A stretch of 64,000 nt of DNA from CAYNST01 sp964546435 (GCA_964546435.1 CAZJKJ010000004.1:1-64000); one strand, 5' to 3'. Counted from the first letter of the stretch, positions 1-8,845 are shown. Numbers and translations are program-made. Notes: generated by a model not told the origin, from the letters alone.

Positions 1-660
1 GAAGCACCCAACCATCTTTAAAAAATAAGGCCTCAAAAGCAGAGCCGACATAACAAAGTTATTAGACCGCAAGCTGCAGCATTTAAAAGCCGAACCCTGC
101 AGCCTAAGTCTCCGAAACATTACATCCAGTTGTCTTCAACCGCAACCACTTCGAAGTTCGTCGATTGCTCGTTGGATTCGATGGCGGTCGACCGTGTACG
201 AAGGGTAATTTTAGCGGAAGATTTGCCCAGGTTCTCGTCCCGCAGGATGACTCGGGGCGGTGCTGGATTTTCGGTATTCGTTGGCTCGCGTGCGCGAGAA
301 CGATGGATCTGGAAAGGCTCTTTTCGTACAAGGCCTAATTAATCCGTGTTAAGTCTTCAGCGTAAACGACATCTTTCCGATATGGGTGACGGTGAGGTCG
401 ACGCGCTAACCTGATTTTGCCGGAACTGGCCTGAAATTTTGAGGAAAAGCTTATATATGCGCTCTTGAAAGCCGATGCGTGCTCTGGCCCGACAACACGT
501 CGTGAAAGATGTGAGGGTCTGTTAATAAGGTGCCTTATGAGGCGGCTGGAGATGTCGTCTCTTGCCCGACAGAGCTTTTGGAGCTACCTTTCGTCGGAAA
601 CGCACATCCGCCGACCGCTGCCTATATGCAGCATATTCGCGGGAGTTTAGTGAATACTAT
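1..660. other. Gene-poor left edge with degenerate coding-like DNA
   Basis: I recognise no intact gene here. On the minus strand a frame stays open from about 336 down to a TAA at 120-122. It reads like the C-terminal part of a protein, ending VVAVEDNWM, but has no usable start codon. It begins next to a sequence that matches the terminus of the MITE-like element found elsewhere in the window. Short plus-strand frames (465-650, 530-724) resemble nothing I know. The position beside tRNA-Leu suits an old insertion or deletion scar, which is inference. Confidence 0.35.
320..337. repeat. Solitary MITE-like terminal repeat
   Basis: These 18 bases match the right terminus of the element at 1151-1293 at 16 of 18 positions (core CTTTTCGTACA followed by GCCTA). 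No matching internal sequence or second terminus is visible nearby. It could be a remnant left by deletion, or the end of a related but different element. Confidence 0.45.
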
Positions 661-667
661 CTTGAAA

Positions 668-757
668 TGGTGCCCAAGGCCGGGGTCGAACCGGCACGAC
701 CGTGTTAGGGTCGGGGGATTTTAAGTCCCCTGTGTCTACCAATTTCACCACTCGGGC
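668..757 (-). tRNA. tRNA-Leu (anticodon TAA)
   Basis: A full cloverleaf reads leftward with acceptor stem GCCCGAG/CTTGGGC, the long variable arm of a class II tRNA, anticodon loop CTTAAAA (anticodon TAA) and an encoded CCA at 668-670. It lies downstream of tRNA-Cys in the pgsA-Cys-Leu order known from other gammaproteobacteria and is probably co-transcribed with it. Confidence 0.95.
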
Positions 758-808
758 GAGGCCCTGTGCGGGCTAGAAATGCCAGTCTATCCTTGGCAGT
801 TTTTTGAA

Positions 809-882
809 TGGAGGCGCGGGTCGGAATCGAACCGGCGTACGACGAGTTGCAGTCGTCTGCATGACCACTCTGCCACCGCGCC
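809..882 (-). tRNA. tRNA-Cys (anticodon GCA)
   Basis: A 74-base cloverleaf with acceptor stem GGCGCGG/CCGCGCC, anticodon loop CTGCAAC (anticodon GCA), discriminator U and an encoded CCA at 809-811. In many relatives a tRNA-Gly precedes tRNA-Cys downstream of pgsA. I could not find one between here and pgsA. Confidence 0.95.
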
Positions 883-1150
883 TTGAATCGTTAAAAACTT
901 TTTTATTCCAAGATACCCTTGCGGTACCACATTGCATGATGGCCCCGATGATTGCCTGTGGCAACGGACCGCCAGCCTGGAAGGATTTCTACTGGTTTTT
1001 CTAACTCTGCCTCGTCTTCACGAGGGGGCGCATTGTATCCAATAAATCAGCACCCGCCTAGCCTCAAAGACGAATTTTCACGCGATCAATCAAGCAGATT
1101 CGCGTCGGCACGGACTGCCGCATCGGGAAAGGATGACAACCGCAGGCCCC
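883..1150. other. Spacer between tRNA-Cys and the MITE-like element
   Basis: About 270 bases with no convincing gene. It is where a glyW-type tRNA-Gly is often found in relatives, but I find no tRNA-Gly T-loop or anticodon arm on either strand. Confidence 0.4.
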
Positions 1151-1293
1151 AGGGTCTGTACGAAAAGTCGTCGAGCGAAGGTCAGGCAAGGCAAAAACAG
1201 GCGAAGAAGCGGAGTTTACGTGCTGTAAATGAGCATTCTGAGCCTGCTTTTAACGCAGCATCACCGAGCGCAGGCACTTTTCGTACAGAGCCT
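1151..1293. mobile_element. MITE-like element, copy 1 (143 bp)
   Basis: Both ends carry an 18-base terminal inverted repeat, AGGGTCTGTACGAAAAGT on the left and AGGCTCTGTACGAAAAGT (read inward) on the right, with one mismatch. The roughly 105 internal bases recur almost base for base, in opposite orientation, at 23525-23668. There is no transposase inside, so it would need one supplied in trans. No target-site duplication is obvious. The right terminus overlaps the pgsA stop codon (TAG at 1292-1294 on the minus strand). The parent insertion sequence is unidentified. Confidence 0.75.
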
Positions 1294-1852
1294 AGGGACC
1301 CGCGTGCTTGAAATTGGGCCATGCGGCGCGCAGGTAAACCATCATGGACCAGAGGGTCAATACCGCCGCCGCATACAGGGTGACGACCCCAAGGCGGGTA
1401 AGCCAGGTGAATTTTGCAGGGTCGAACAGAAGCAGTATCACAATGGCGATGATTTGCAGGGTGGTTTTGTATTTCCCCAGCGAGCTTACGGCGACCGTGC
1501 TGCGCGATCCCAGTTCGGCCATCCACTCCCGCAGGGCTGAAATCACGATTTCCCGGCAGATAATGACCGCGGCCGGCAGGGTGAACCAGATCGAGCTGTG
1601 CAATTCAATCAGCAGCGCCAGCGCCACCGCGACCATCAGCTTGTCGGCAACCGGATCCAGGAAAGCACCCAAAGGCGTCGTCATTCCGTACTTGCGGGCA
1701 ATGTACCCGTCGAGCCAGTCCGTGATACCGGCCAGACCGAATACCGCCGCCGCCAGCGGGAAACGCCAGCCGTAGGGCAGATAAAAAACAACCACAAGAA
1801 GCGGAATCAGCAGGATTCTGCACAGCGTGAGCTGATTGGCTAGATTGAACAT
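1292..1852 (-). CDS. pgsA: CDP-diacylglycerol--glycerol-3-phosphate 3-phosphatidyltransferase
   Basis: PgsA makes phosphatidylglycerol phosphate, the committed step to phosphatidylglycerol and cardiolipin, in the inner membrane. The 186-residue protein has the CDP-alcohol phosphatidyltransferase signature at residues 48-70: D48-G49, A52-R53, G62, D66 and D70. Several hydrophobic segments surround it, and its length matches the E. coli enzyme (about 182). It follows uvrC on the same strand after a 32-base gap, the usual gacA-uvrC-pgsA order. Its stop codon straddles the terminus of the MITE-like element, so the last residues may have been set by that insertion. Confidence 0.95.
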   Translation of the reverse strand: MFNLANQLTLCRILLIPLLVVVFYLPYGWRFPLAAAVFGLAGITDWLDGYIARKYGMTTPLGAFLDPVADKLMVAVALALLIELHSSIWFTLPAAVIICREIVISALREWMAELGSRSTVAVSSLGKYKTTLQIIAIVILLLFDPAKFTWLTRLGVVTLYAAAVLTLWSMMVYLRAAWPNFKHAGP

Positions 1853-1884
1853 GGGTTACGCCTTCTCCAACATCGTCGCGGACC

Positions 1885-3738
1885 TTACTCGTTGTGCAGC
1901 ACGCTGTAAACTTCTTGCGCCAGTTTCCTGCTGATACCCTGAACTTTGGCAATATCTTCAAGGCTGGCTCGACTCAGCTCCTGCAATCCACCGAAGTGGT
2001 TGATCAGTTGCCGGCGCCGCGTGGGGCCGACCCCGGCGATATCCTCCAGCGTTGAACGGGTGCGCTTTTTGTCCCGGGCCAGTTTGTGCCCGCTGATGGC
2101 GAACCGATGGGCCTCGTCACGAATCTGCTGCAGCAAATGCAGCACAGGATTGTCCGCCGCCAGCACGGTTTCCTGTCCGTCTTCGCAGATGAGGGTTTCG
2201 AACCCCGGTTTGCGGGTCGTGCCCTTGGCGATGCCCAGCAGAGCTACGGATTCAATCCCCAGCTCCGACTTCACCGCCTTCGCTTTGCTCAGCTGGCCCT
2301 TGCCGCCATCAACAATCAGCAATGAAGGCAGAGGGCGCCCCTCTGTCTGCAGCCGACTGTAGCGGCGCATGAGCGCCTGCTCCATCGCGGCATAGTCATC
2401 ACCGGGATTGACATCTCGTATGTTGAATCGGCGATAGTCTGATTTCACCGGCCCGGTCTGGTCAAACACCACGCAGGACGCGACCGGATGTTCGCCACTG
2501 CTATGGCTGACATCAAAGCATTCGATGCGTTGCGGCATGTCATCCAGTGCGAGCAGCTGCTGCAACCCTTCAAAACGCTGCAGCACGTTCTGCTGAGTGC
2601 TCACCCGGGCTTTGAGATTCTGGCGGGCCGCCTCCACGGCCATGGCGATCCAGCGGGCCCGGTGCGTGCGGACTTTAGTGTGAATCATAAACCCCCTGCC
2701 CGCAACTTCACGCACTGCCGCAGCAATGGTATCGGCTTCTGCAACCGGGTGGCTGACCACCACTTCCGACGGTACGTCCAGGTTTTGCAGACCGATGTAA
2801 AACTGAGGCAAAAAATGCCCGAGGAGTTCGCTTTCCCCTTCGCCCAGCGGGTCTTTCGGGAAATAGCTCCGACTCCCAAGGATTCGCCCATTGCGGATGT
2901 AGAGGACATGAAAGCAAACCTGGCCCTCCGCCAGCGCGCAGGCGATGACGTCGATATTGCCCTGCCCGCTCTCCACGGCATTCTGGCCCTGAACATGACG
3001 CAACGCCGTCAGCTGATCCCGGCAGGCAGCGGCCAGTTCATAGTTCTGTGCCTCTGCGGCGTCGTTCATCGTCTGGATCAATTCCGTCGAAAGCTGGTCG
3101 CTGCGACCGTCCAGAAACATTGCTGTGTGGCGCACATCCTCGGCGTAGTCTTCCGTGGAGATCAGCCCGACGCAGGGCCCGGTACAGCGCCCGATCTGAT
3201 ACTGCAGGCAGGCGCGGGTCCGGTTGCGAAATACACTGTCCTCGCACTGTCGCACGCGGAATGTTTTCTGCAGAAACTGCAAACTGTCCCGCACGGCCCC
3301 CGCGCTCGGAAAAGGGCCGAAATAGTGCCCTTTGCGCAGCTTGCTGCCCCGGTGCAAGGACAGTCGCGGGAAGGGTTCTGCATCGGACAAGAATATGTAG
3401 GGATAGGATTTATCGTCCCGGAGCAGAATATTGTATGGAGGGCGCTGGGACTTGATCAGGTTCTGCTCGAGAATGAGCGCTTCGGCTTCCGAAGGGGTCA
3501 CCGTCACTTCGACCGAATGGACCCGCTTGACCAGAGCCTGGGTTTTTGGCGCCAGGCCGCTTTTCTGGAAATAGCTGGTCAGCCGGTTTTTCAGATTCTT
3601 CGCTTTCCCGACATACAGCACTTTGCCCGTCAGGTCGAACATCTGATAGACGCCGGGCTGGCGGGTTACCTGTTTGAGGAAGGATCTTGAATCGAAAGCC
3701 GGATCGGGCGGCGGTGTGTTCGGTGAATCATCCGTCAT
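1885..3738 (-). CDS. uvrC: Excinuclease ABC subunit C
   Basis: UvrC is the dual-incision nuclease of UvrABC nucleotide excision repair. The 617-residue protein has, in order, an N-terminal GIY-YIG nuclease domain (PGVYQM near residue 30 and VLYVGKAKNLKNRL near 40-54), a UVR UvrB-binding segment near 205-245, the RNase H-like endonuclease domain and a C-terminal tandem helix-hairpin-helix region (DIAGVGPTRRRQLINHFGG). Length is normal for the family. It sits between a GacA-type regulator and pgsA, a long-known gammaproteobacterial arrangement. Confidence 0.97.
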   Translation of the reverse strand: MTDDSPNTPPPDPAFDSRSFLKQVTRQPGVYQMFDLTGKVLYVGKAKNLKNRLTSYFQKSGLAPKTQALVKRVHSVEVTVTPSEAEALILEQNLIKSQRPPYNILLRDDKSYPYIFLSDAEPFPRLSLHRGSKLRKGHYFGPFPSAGAVRDSLQFLQKTFRVRQCEDSVFRNRTRACLQYQIGRCTGPCVGLISTEDYAEDVRHTAMFLDGRSDQLSTELIQTMNDAAEAQNYELAAACRDQLTALRHVQGQNAVESGQGNIDVIACALAEGQVCFHVLYIRNGRILGSRSYFPKDPLGEGESELLGHFLPQFYIGLQNLDVPSEVVVSHPVAEADTIAAAVREVAGRGFMIHTKVRTHRARWIAMAVEAARQNLKARVSTQQNVLQRFEGLQQLLALDDMPQRIECFDVSHSSGEHPVASCVVFDQTGPVKSDYRRFNIRDVNPGDDYAAMEQALMRRYSRLQTEGRPLPSLLIVDGGKGQLSKAKAVKSELGIESVALLGIAKGTTRKPGFETLICEDGQETVLAADNPVLHLLQQIRDEAHRFAISGHKLARDKKRTRSTLEDIAGVGPTRRRQLINHFGGLQELSRASLEDIAKVQGISRKLAQEVYSVLHNE

Positions 3739-3803
3739 GATGGGAAACCGTAGCGAATTTTCCTGCCGGGTGTCTGGCCTCGCGAGCAGAAAAATTCATC
3801 AAT

Positions 3804-4457
3804 TTATTCGATCGACTCGACATCCAGGATTTTATGCTTGACGGCCAGTAACGTCAGCTCCACGTCGCTGTTGATGCTGAGCTTTTCAAAGATTCGATAG
3901 CGGTAGCTGTTGATGGTTTTGGGACTGACGGAAAAAGTGTCCGCCACAGTCTGCACTCTGGCGCCGTTGGCGATCAGGATGGCCGTCTGCAGCTCACGTT
4001 CCGACAGGCATTCAAAGGGTGATCTGGAAGATTTTGCGCCGCTGAAATTGCGCAGAGCCAACTGCTGGGCCACGTTATTGCTCATGTACAGGCTGCCTGC
4101 CATAACCGTTTTGATGGCGTCGATCATCTCTTCGAAATTCGCCCCTTTGGTGACATACCCGCAGGCACCCGCTTTCATCAATCGCTCCGGGTAAAGGTCA
4201 TCGGAAAGTGAGGTCACCGCAATAATCTTGATTCTGGAATTGTATGCCAGGATTCGTCGGGTCGCCTCCAGGCCCCCGATTCCGGGCATCCGCACGTCCA
4301 TGAGCAGCACGTCCGGTTTCAGTTCTTTCGCCAGCCGGATTGCATCCTCGCCGGATGCTGCTTCCCCCAGCACCGCAAACCCCGGAACGTCCGACAGCAT
4401 ACGTACGATTCCCATCCGTACTAATTCATGATCGTCTGCAACAATTATTTTTACCAC
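3804..4457 (-). CDS. GacA/UvrY-type response regulator
   Basis: A two-component transcription factor of the GacA/UvrY/VarA group, whose known relatives answer a BarA/GacS kinase and drive small RNAs that titrate CsrA/RsmA. From the chosen start the receiver domain holds D8, D9, phosphoacceptor D54 (LLMDVRMPG) and a late lysine (YVTKG). A LuxR-type helix-turn-helix follows (LSERELQTAILIANG, then VSPKTINSYRYRIFEKL). I chose the GTG at 4457 because family members begin there (VKIIVADDH) and CTGAGG lies at a good distance; an ATG at 4502 is the alternative. Its kinase is not in this window. The match to GacA is very close, but the symbol is left blank because gacA and uvrY are both used. Confidence 0.93.
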   Translation of the reverse strand: MVKIIVADDHELVRMGIVRMLSDVPGFAVLGEAASGEDAIRLAKELKPDVLLMDVRMPGIGGLEATRRILAYNSRIKIIAVTSLSDDLYPERLMKAGACGYVTKGANFEEMIDAIKTVMAGSLYMSNNVAQQLALRNFSGAKSSRSPFECLSERELQTAILIANGARVQTVADTFSVSPKTINSYRYRIFEKLSINSDVELTLLAVKHKILDVESIE

Positions 4458-4502
4458 GCACAAATACCTCAGGGCAGATACCGGCAAAACGTCGCGCTGC
4501 AA

Positions 4503-4932
4503 CGATCCATCCGATAGCGCCTATTGATGGTTGATTTTCCGGAAATCAAGCCAGCAGGCTGATTGCTGAAGAATATCCTTCCTTACTGTGCTCAACGAGG
4601 AGCACGGTGGCGGATTCGATTAGACTGCCAAAGAGAGAATGGTACCCATTGCATGCTCATAATCCCTTATGCCCGCTTTCCCTGAAAGACATCCAGATGT
4701 CACCTGTCCATGCGACGCTCTCTGAATGCCTGTACTTCTCGCAAACCATCCGGACTGAAGGTCCAGATGCCTGCCTCCGCCCGGCGGTTGCCAGGTTGCC
4801 TTGGACGATGTCGCCCGGTGGGGTGGCGTACCCTGAGGCAGAACATACAGGATCGTATACTCCGCCTTCCAGGATTTTCGACCGGCGCACCCCGGTAACG
4901 CTCCGGGATTATAAACAGGTCGGCCCAGGATG
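4503..4932. other. Intergenic region upstream of the response regulator
   Basis: About 430 bases without a supportable gene; frames on both strands lack family features. A perfect 6-bp stem hairpin, GTGCTC/GAGCAC with a 6-base loop, lies at 4588-4605 but has no U tract, so I do not call it a terminator. The promoter of the regulator presumably lies here; I see no clear -35/-10 pair. Confidence 0.3.
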
Positions 4933-5553
4933 TTAATCGCCACCGTGTTTTATGCGGCGAAATGTGAGGTTTATCCGCGCGCCAACCGGTTTGCTGGTCT
5001 TGGGTATGCAGTGAAGCCAGCGCTGCTGGGTCTGCCCGGCCATGACCAGTAAATCGCCGTGATCCACATCCAGCGCAACCATTGGCAGACGGGGTTGCGA
5101 GTGGGCTTTGGAGGGTTTCAACTGAAACTTTCGGGTTGCGCCCAGCGAAACCGAGGCGACTACCGGCTGTTTGCCCAGCTCCCGTTCGTTATCGCCATGC
5201 CAGCTGACGCTGTCATTGCCGTCCCGGTACAGATTGATCAGCACACTGTTGAATTCTGTGGAGCAGATTTGCGCCAACGCCTCGCGCAGCACCTGTAAAG
5301 GGGGCGTCCACGGCATGGGTTGGAAGGACTGGCGGGAGTAAGCGTAGAGTGCTTCGGAATCGCCGAACCAAGCCTGCAAACGGGGAATTTTCACCGATCG
5401 ACCGCCCATCCTCAGTTCCGGTTGCGACCAGGGAACCGTATCCAGCAAATCCAGGTAAAGCGATTGCGCCTCTGCCGCCGGCAGCCAGCTTTTCCACAAG
5501 GCCAGATCCGCCTCTGGCAGATTCAGAGGCGCCAGCCCCGGCTCTTCAAACAT
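4933..5553 (-). CDS. alkB: AlkB-like 2-oxoglutarate/Fe(II) dioxygenase
   Basis: AlkB-type enzymes reverse N1-methyladenine and N3-methylcytosine damage by oxidative demethylation. The 206-residue protein has the iron-binding H-x-D (WHGDNE), the distal histidine (RWLHCIPK) and the 2-oxoglutarate-binding arginine region (ARINLTFR), plus INLYRDGNDSVSWH, typical of bacterial and ALKBH2/3-like members. The frame runs further upstream into murB. I chose the ATG at 5553, 11 bases after the murB stop, because the family domain begins after it. It ends the murB-side operon. Which AlkB subgroup it belongs to is not settled by eye. Confidence 0.9.
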   Translation of the reverse strand: MFEEPGLAPLNLPEADLALWKSWLPAAEAQSLYLDLLDTVPWSQPELRMGGRSVKIPRLQAWFGDSEALYAYSRQSFQPMPWTPPLQVLREALAQICSTEFNSVLINLYRDGNDSVSWHGDNERELGKQPVVASVSLGATRKFQLKPSKAHSQPRLPMVALDVDHGDLLVMAGQTQQRWLHCIPKTSKPVGARINLTFRRIKHGGD

Positions 5554-5564
5554 ACCGGTCTGTC

Positions 5565-6587
5565 TCACGTCCAGCCCAGCAGTTGCGGCTCCCGCTCCAG
5601 CAGTATGCCGAACCGGCTGGCGATATCTTCCCGGATATCGTCTGCCAGAGCGAGCACTGCACTGCCGGGGCGACGCCCGGGATTGGTGAGCACCAATGCC
5701 TGGCGGTCGTGCACCTGCACGCCATAGCGACTTGCGCCCTTCCACCCGGCCTGATCGATCAACCAGGCGGCCGCAAGCTTGCGCTGCCCGGCGACAGCCG
5801 TCGGAAAGGTGACCAGGTCCGGGTAACGAGCCTGCAGTGCCTGGCTCTGGTCCACCGGAATAACGGGATTCTTGAAAAAACTGCCGGCGTTAGGCACTTC
5901 CCGCGGATCTGGCAGGCGAGCGCGCCGGATCTGGCAGACAGCGTCGAATATATCCTGGGGCAGAACCACGAGCCTGGCACCAACGGCCTGTTGCAGGGCC
6001 GGATAATCCAGATTCACGCGAGGCTCGGTGCGCAATCTCAAGGTAACCGCAACAATCACGCACTGATCCCGCAGCCGCCTTTTGAAAACGCTGTCGCGAT
6101 AACCGAACTCGCAGTCCGCCCGGGTCAGCACTTCCCGACGACCATTTACCCGGTGAACGACTTCGACCGCTTCAATAAATTCAGACAACTCCACTCCGTA
6201 GGCGCCGATATTCTGGACCGGCGCCGCGCCGACGGTGCCGGGAATGAGCGCCAGATTTTCCAGACCGTAGAGTTGCTGCTCAAGACTCCAGTGCACCAGA
6301 GCCGGCCAGTCTTCGCCGGCACCGACGTCTACAAGGGCAGTGCCGGCCACGCGCGCCCGGATTTGTCGACCCATAATGAGAGGTTGCAATACGAGACCCT
6401 CGATCCGCTCGGGCAACACCACGTTGCTGCCGCCCCCGAGTACCGTCAGAGGGCATTGCTGGCGATCGACCTCTTCCAGCACCTCGACGACGGCATCCCG
6501 ACCGGTGGCCCTCACCAGTTGGCGGGCACTGCTGGGCACTGCCAGGGTGTTGGCCGACTGCAGATCAAATTCGTAAAAGCGATTCAC
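5565..6587 (-). CDS. murB: UDP-N-acetylenolpyruvoylglucosamine reductase
   Basis: MurB makes UDP-MurNAc, using FAD and NADPH, in the cytoplasmic branch of peptidoglycan synthesis. The 340-residue product has the FAD-binding GGGSNVVL, the PGTVGAAPVQNIGAYGVE stretch, FGYRDSVFK, and the NAGSFFKNP segment carrying the catalytic serine. It is the long type I form, like E. coli (342). A much longer frame is open upstream, but the family start corresponds to the GTG at 6587. That GTG overlaps the stop of the upstream phosphatase as GTGA, a sign of translational coupling. Confidence 0.96.
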   Translation of the reverse strand: MNRFYEFDLQSANTLAVPSSARQLVRATGRDAVVEVLEEVDRQQCPLTVLGGGSNVVLPERIEGLVLQPLIMGRQIRARVAGTALVDVGAGEDWPALVHWSLEQQLYGLENLALIPGTVGAAPVQNIGAYGVELSEFIEAVEVVHRVNGRREVLTRADCEFGYRDSVFKRRLRDQCVIVAVTLRLRTEPRVNLDYPALQQAVGARLVVLPQDIFDAVCQIRRARLPDPREVPNAGSFFKNPVIPVDQSQALQARYPDLVTFPTAVAGQRKLAAAWLIDQAGWKGASRYGVQVHDRQALVLTNPGRRPGSAVLALADDIREDIASRFGILLEREPQLLGWT

Positions 6588-7069
6588 GTTACCGGGCGCA
6601 CATTGATCAGATGCTGGAGAAAATTGCTCGATGCCTGTTCCACCATATTGAGAACCATGACAAAACCCGCATCGCCACCGGTATAGGGGTCGGGCACTTC
6701 GCTGATACGGCTGTCTCCGTAAAAACGCATGAACAGCCCCAGATGCCCTTGGAAGTCCACCGGGCAAATCTGCTCCAGCTCGCGCAGATTCATCCGGTCC
6801 ATGGCAAAGATGTAATCAAACCGGTGAAAATCGGCTACTTCCACCTGGCGGGCGCGCTGGCTACTCAGATCGTAGCCACGCTGGGCCGCAGCGCGCTGGC
6901 TGCGCGGATCCGGCGGCGCGCCAATATGCCAGGCAGACGTGCCCGCCGAATCCACTTCAATGACCTGGCTCAGACCTTTCTGCTCAATCATGGTCTGGAG
7001 GACGCCATGGGCGGTGGGCGACCGGCAGATATTGCCGAGACAGACCATCAACACTCGCGTTTTTCTCAA
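6584..7069 (-). CDS. Low-molecular-weight protein tyrosine phosphatase
   Basis: A 161-residue phosphatase with the N-terminal P-loop CLGNICRSP (nucleophilic cysteine and phosphate-binding arginine of C-x5-R-S) and the late general-acid aspartate in VPDPYTGG. Members dephosphorylate tyrosine kinases or other substrates; in capsule loci the Wzb type acts on Wzc. Here it sits in the kdsB-murB operon rather than a capsule locus, so its substrate is unknown. It overlaps kdsB by 4 bases upstream and murB by 4 bases downstream, implying coupled translation of all three. Confidence 0.93.
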   Translation of the reverse strand: MRKTRVLMVCLGNICRSPTAHGVLQTMIEQKGLSQVIEVDSAGTSAWHIGAPPDPRSQRAAAQRGYDLSSQRARQVEVADFHRFDYIFAMDRMNLRELEQICPVDFQGHLGLFMRFYGDSRISEVPDPYTGGDAGFVMVLNMVEQASSNFLQHLINVRPVT

Positions 7070-7848
7070 ACTCTTTCTCCCATGATGGCGCGTACACGCT
7101 CAAGGTCAGCCGCAGTATCCACACCCCCAGGCACGGAGGTACAGGCCGGTGCCACGTGCATGCGGTGCCCTTTTGCAAGAATTCTCAGCTGTTCCAGTTT
7201 TTCCAGGGATTCCAGTAGCGCCACCGGCCACTGAACAAAATCGTGCAACAACGCAACCCTGTACGCATACAGACCGATGTGGCGGTTGGCGTGAATGGCT
7301 AGTGCAGGAATGATGCTCTGAATATCGGAAAGGTCCCGGCCACTGAACTGCTCCCGCACCCAGGGAATCGGCGCTCTGGAGAAATACAGCGCCTGTCCCG
7401 ACTCATCAGCGACGACTTTGACCACGTTGGCATCAAATAATGTCGCAAGGTCACCGATCGGCTCGCACAGGGTTGCTGCGCTGGAGGCGGGATTGCCTAC
7501 GAGGTTGGCGGCAACCTGATCAATGACTTCAGGTGGCAGCAGCGGTTCGTCGCCCTGAACATTGACCACCACCGCCTCCGGCGGATAACCCAGCAGTGTC
7601 GCTACCTCCTGCAAGCGATCAGTTCCGGACTCGTGATCCGCTCGGGTTATGCACACCTGCCCCCCAAAACGGCGCACCGCTGCCGCTATTCGGGTGTCAT
7701 CTGTGGCGATGGTGACCGACGTTGCGGCGCTGCGGGCAGCGCTTTCATAGACATGCTGGATCATGGGTTTGCCGCAGATATCCAGGAGCGGTTTACCCGG
7801 CAGGCGCGTGGATGCGAATCTCGCTGGAATAACGACGTGGAAATTCAT
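7066..7848 (-). CDS. kdsB: CMP-Kdo synthetase (3-deoxy-manno-octulosonate cytidylyltransferase)
   Basis: KdsB activates Kdo as CMP-Kdo for attachment to lipid A in the cytoplasm. The 260-residue protein begins with the nucleotidyltransferase motif VIPARFASTRLPGKPL and has the metal- and substrate-binding NVQGDEPLLPPE and the family segment HIGLYAYR. Length matches the E. coli enzyme. It follows lpxK after only 4 bases. The small ycaR-type Trm112 gene often found between lpxK and kdsB in relatives is absent. Confidence 0.96.
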   Translation of the reverse strand: MNFHVVIPARFASTRLPGKPLLDICGKPMIQHVYESAARSAATSVTIATDDTRIAAAVRRFGGQVCITRADHESGTDRLQEVATLLGYPPEAVVVNVQGDEPLLPPEVIDQVAANLVGNPASSAATLCEPIGDLATLFDANVVKVVADESGQALYFSRAPIPWVREQFSGRDLSDIQSIIPALAIHANRHIGLYAYRVALLHDFVQWPVALLESLEKLEQLRILAKGHRMHVAPACTSVPGGVDTAADLERVRAIMGERV

Positions 7849-7852
7849 GGGT

Positions 7853-8845
7853 TCAATGGCTCACAGATTTAATGTCCCGGAGGAAATCCTGCACAAATGC
7901 ATCCGGCAGCTGTGCCTGAATTTGCAAGGCCCACCAGTTCGGCTGGGCAAAAGCCTCGCATTTGGTGGCGTCCTTTTCAGTCATCAGCACGGTCCGCCCG
8001 GAGGTAAATTTGAAATCTTCTATTTGAAACGGGTGATGATCCGCGAAAGCACAGCAATCCGCCGTGATACCGAGCACGGCCAGAGAGGTGAAAAAACGCT
8101 CAGGGTTTCCGATTCCCGCCACGGCAACCGCGTCAGGAAATTCCGTCCCGAGAGGAACTGTCTCGCCATTTGCCAGATTGCGCCAGGCGATCGGTTTGAT
8201 TTCCAGAGTCGCCGGAGCAATTCCCGGCAACGCCAGCGAGGACGCACCATTGAATAAAACCCAGTCGACCTGCTGCAGTCTTCGGGTCGATTCGCGCAAC
8301 GGCCCTACAGGCAGTCGCCAACCGTTGCCCAGACCGCGACGCCCGTCGATAACGACGATCTCCCGGTCCCGTGCCAGTCGATAGTGCTGCAGGCCGTCAT
8401 CGCTGAGCACGATATTGCAACCCGCCTGCCGCAACCGTGCCACCGCGGCGGACCGATCCCGACCCACGGCAACCGGACACCCGCCGTAACGGTGGATCAG
8501 CAAGGGTTCGTCTCCCACCTCGGCAGCGCTTGCCCCCCTCTGCACCAGCTGGACGTCCTGCGAGCTGCCACCATAACCGCGACTGACAACACCGGGGCTG
8601 AAACCGGCCTGCTGCAGTAGCTGCACCAGAGCGATCAGCGTCGGTGTTTTGCCGGTCCCGCCAACGCTGATATTACCAACGACGATAACCGGAACCCCCT
8701 GAGAGCGGGCCTGCCGGGACTGAATCCCGCGTCGCACCCGCGCCACCAGACTGAACACGGCTGCAAGAGGAGCAAGTAGCAGCAACCAGCCCGGCCGGCC
8801 GTACCAGCGGTCTTCAATGATTTTGCGAAAAGTTTCTGCCACCAC
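7853..8845 (-). CDS. lpxK: Tetraacyldisaccharide 4'-kinase
   Basis: LpxK phosphorylates the 4' position of the lipid A precursor on the inner leaflet of the inner membrane. The 330-residue protein has an N-terminal hydrophobic anchor (WLLLLAPLAAVFSLV, about residues 20-34), a Walker A loop (GNISVGGTGKTP, near 57-68), VVSRGYGG, and the conserved LSDDGLQHY stretch. A C-terminal MTEKDATKC segment is also typical. It lies between exbD and kdsB in one leftward operon. Confidence 0.96.
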   Translation of the reverse strand: MVAETFRKIIEDRWYGRPGWLLLLAPLAAVFSLVARVRRGIQSRQARSQGVPVIVVGNISVGGTGKTPTLIALVQLLQQAGFSPGVVSRGYGGSSQDVQLVQRGASAAEVGDEPLLIHRYGGCPVAVGRDRSAAVARLRQAGCNIVLSDDGLQHYRLARDREIVVIDGRRGLGNGWRLPVGPLRESTRRLQQVDWVLFNGASSLALPGIAPATLEIKPIAWRNLANGETVPLGTEFPDAVAVAGIGNPERFFTSLAVLGITADCCAFADHHPFQIEDFKFTSGRTVLMTEKDATKCEAFAQPNWWALQIQAQLPDAFVQDFLRDIKSVSH

